Below, piece by piece: positions 63,929 through 64,000 of a DNA stretch of 64,000 bases. This stretch comes from an uncultured Pseudomonadota bacterium. GTDB lineage: Bacteria > Myxococcota_A > UBA796 > SXON01. Where the stretch lies: assembly GCA_903875225.1 (NCBI GenBank), contig CAIQVJ010000058.1:1-64000 (forward strand), written 5' to 3'. The translations under genes and the position numbers were made by a program. The notes under the pieces are model-generated. The model searched no databases and had not been told where the DNA came from. It saw only the letters and a list, made by a program, of their open reading frames with translations. The stretch's first letter is position 1, and each line of letters starts with the position of its first letter.

Positions 63929-64000
63929 ATGGTGATCGAAGAGAACCCGCTGAAGGATGCGTACCGCAAGGTGGTCTGGGGCCCGTGGCGCGCGCTGCTC
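63929..64000 (+). CDS. Start of a gene cut by the window edge
   Basis: A frame opens at ATG 63929, four bases after the sulfatase stop, and runs to the end (MVIEENPLKDAYRKVVWGPW). Only 24 residues are visible, so no family can be named; the close spacing suggests an operon with the sulfatase. Confidence 0.45.
   Translation, partial: MVIEENPLKDAYRKVVWGPWRALL

Overview
The window comes from the chromosome of a high-GC Gram-negative bacterium. It is most likely a member of the Myxococcota or a related deltaproteobacterial lineage. The reasons are lipoproteins built from MopE-type calcium/metal-binding repeats, many lipobox-bearing proteins, membrane-anchored sulfatases, and a cbb3 oxidase operon beside a globin-coupled sensor kinase. 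This is inferred from gene content; no rRNA or tRNA gene is visible.

Layout. (1) About 1.2-24.9 kb is an integrated mobile island carrying defence genes. It lies between two related large serine recombinases: one cut by the left window edge (2-1279) and one complete (23312-24991). Both recombinase genes end across the same 11-bp sequence (1187-1197 and 24878-24888), and the right copy lies inside the 3' end of a chromosomal lipoprotein gene on the other strand. This looks like tandem insertion of related elements at one site. From left to right the island holds: a cluster of six TIR-domain genes (1.3-7.2 kb) that includes a TIR-SLOG fusion and three ThsB-like proteins; a Septu-like HNH nuclease/ATPase pair (7.3-9.8 kb); a complete type I restriction-modification operon hsdM-hsdS-hsdR (9.9-16.0 kb); an unusual operon of a zinc-ribbon peptide, a half-sized HsdS and an HsdM-like protein with an altered catalytic motif (16.0-18.2 kb); a replication-type module with a VapE helicase, HTH proteins and an iteron-like repeat array (18.6-22.0 kb); and a regulator and an unknown gene ahead of the recombinase.

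(2) About 24.9-46.7 kb is ordinary chromosome: a beta-helix/MopE lipoprotein, cmk-rpsA in the usual order with a clear terminator, several lipoproteins and envelope proteins, a sulfatase with an EF-hand, a large MopE-repeat lipoprotein, two unknown coupled genes, a pseudo-receiver/TPR protein, phosphoenolpyruvate synthase and a GH36-type alpha-galactosidase. (3) 46.7-53.3 kb is a complete cbb3 cytochrome oxidase structural and assembly operon (ccoNOQPGHIS), with a one-haem CcoP and a much reduced CcoH. It is followed on the other strand by a TauE/SafE-DsbD-type membrane protein and a globin-sensor histidine kinase. (4) 55.6-64 kb holds an ABC1/AarF kinase, a monothiol-glutaredoxin-like protein, a membrane protein with a toroid-like C-terminal part, an outer-membrane beta-barrel protein with long low-complexity linkers, a membrane sulfatase and the start of one more gene.

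The most unusual part is the TIR cluster. Its gene content resembles a Thoeris system in which several ThsB-type signal makers surround an effector, but the SLOG sensor is fused to a TIR domain instead of SIR2. I found no classical ThsA in the window.
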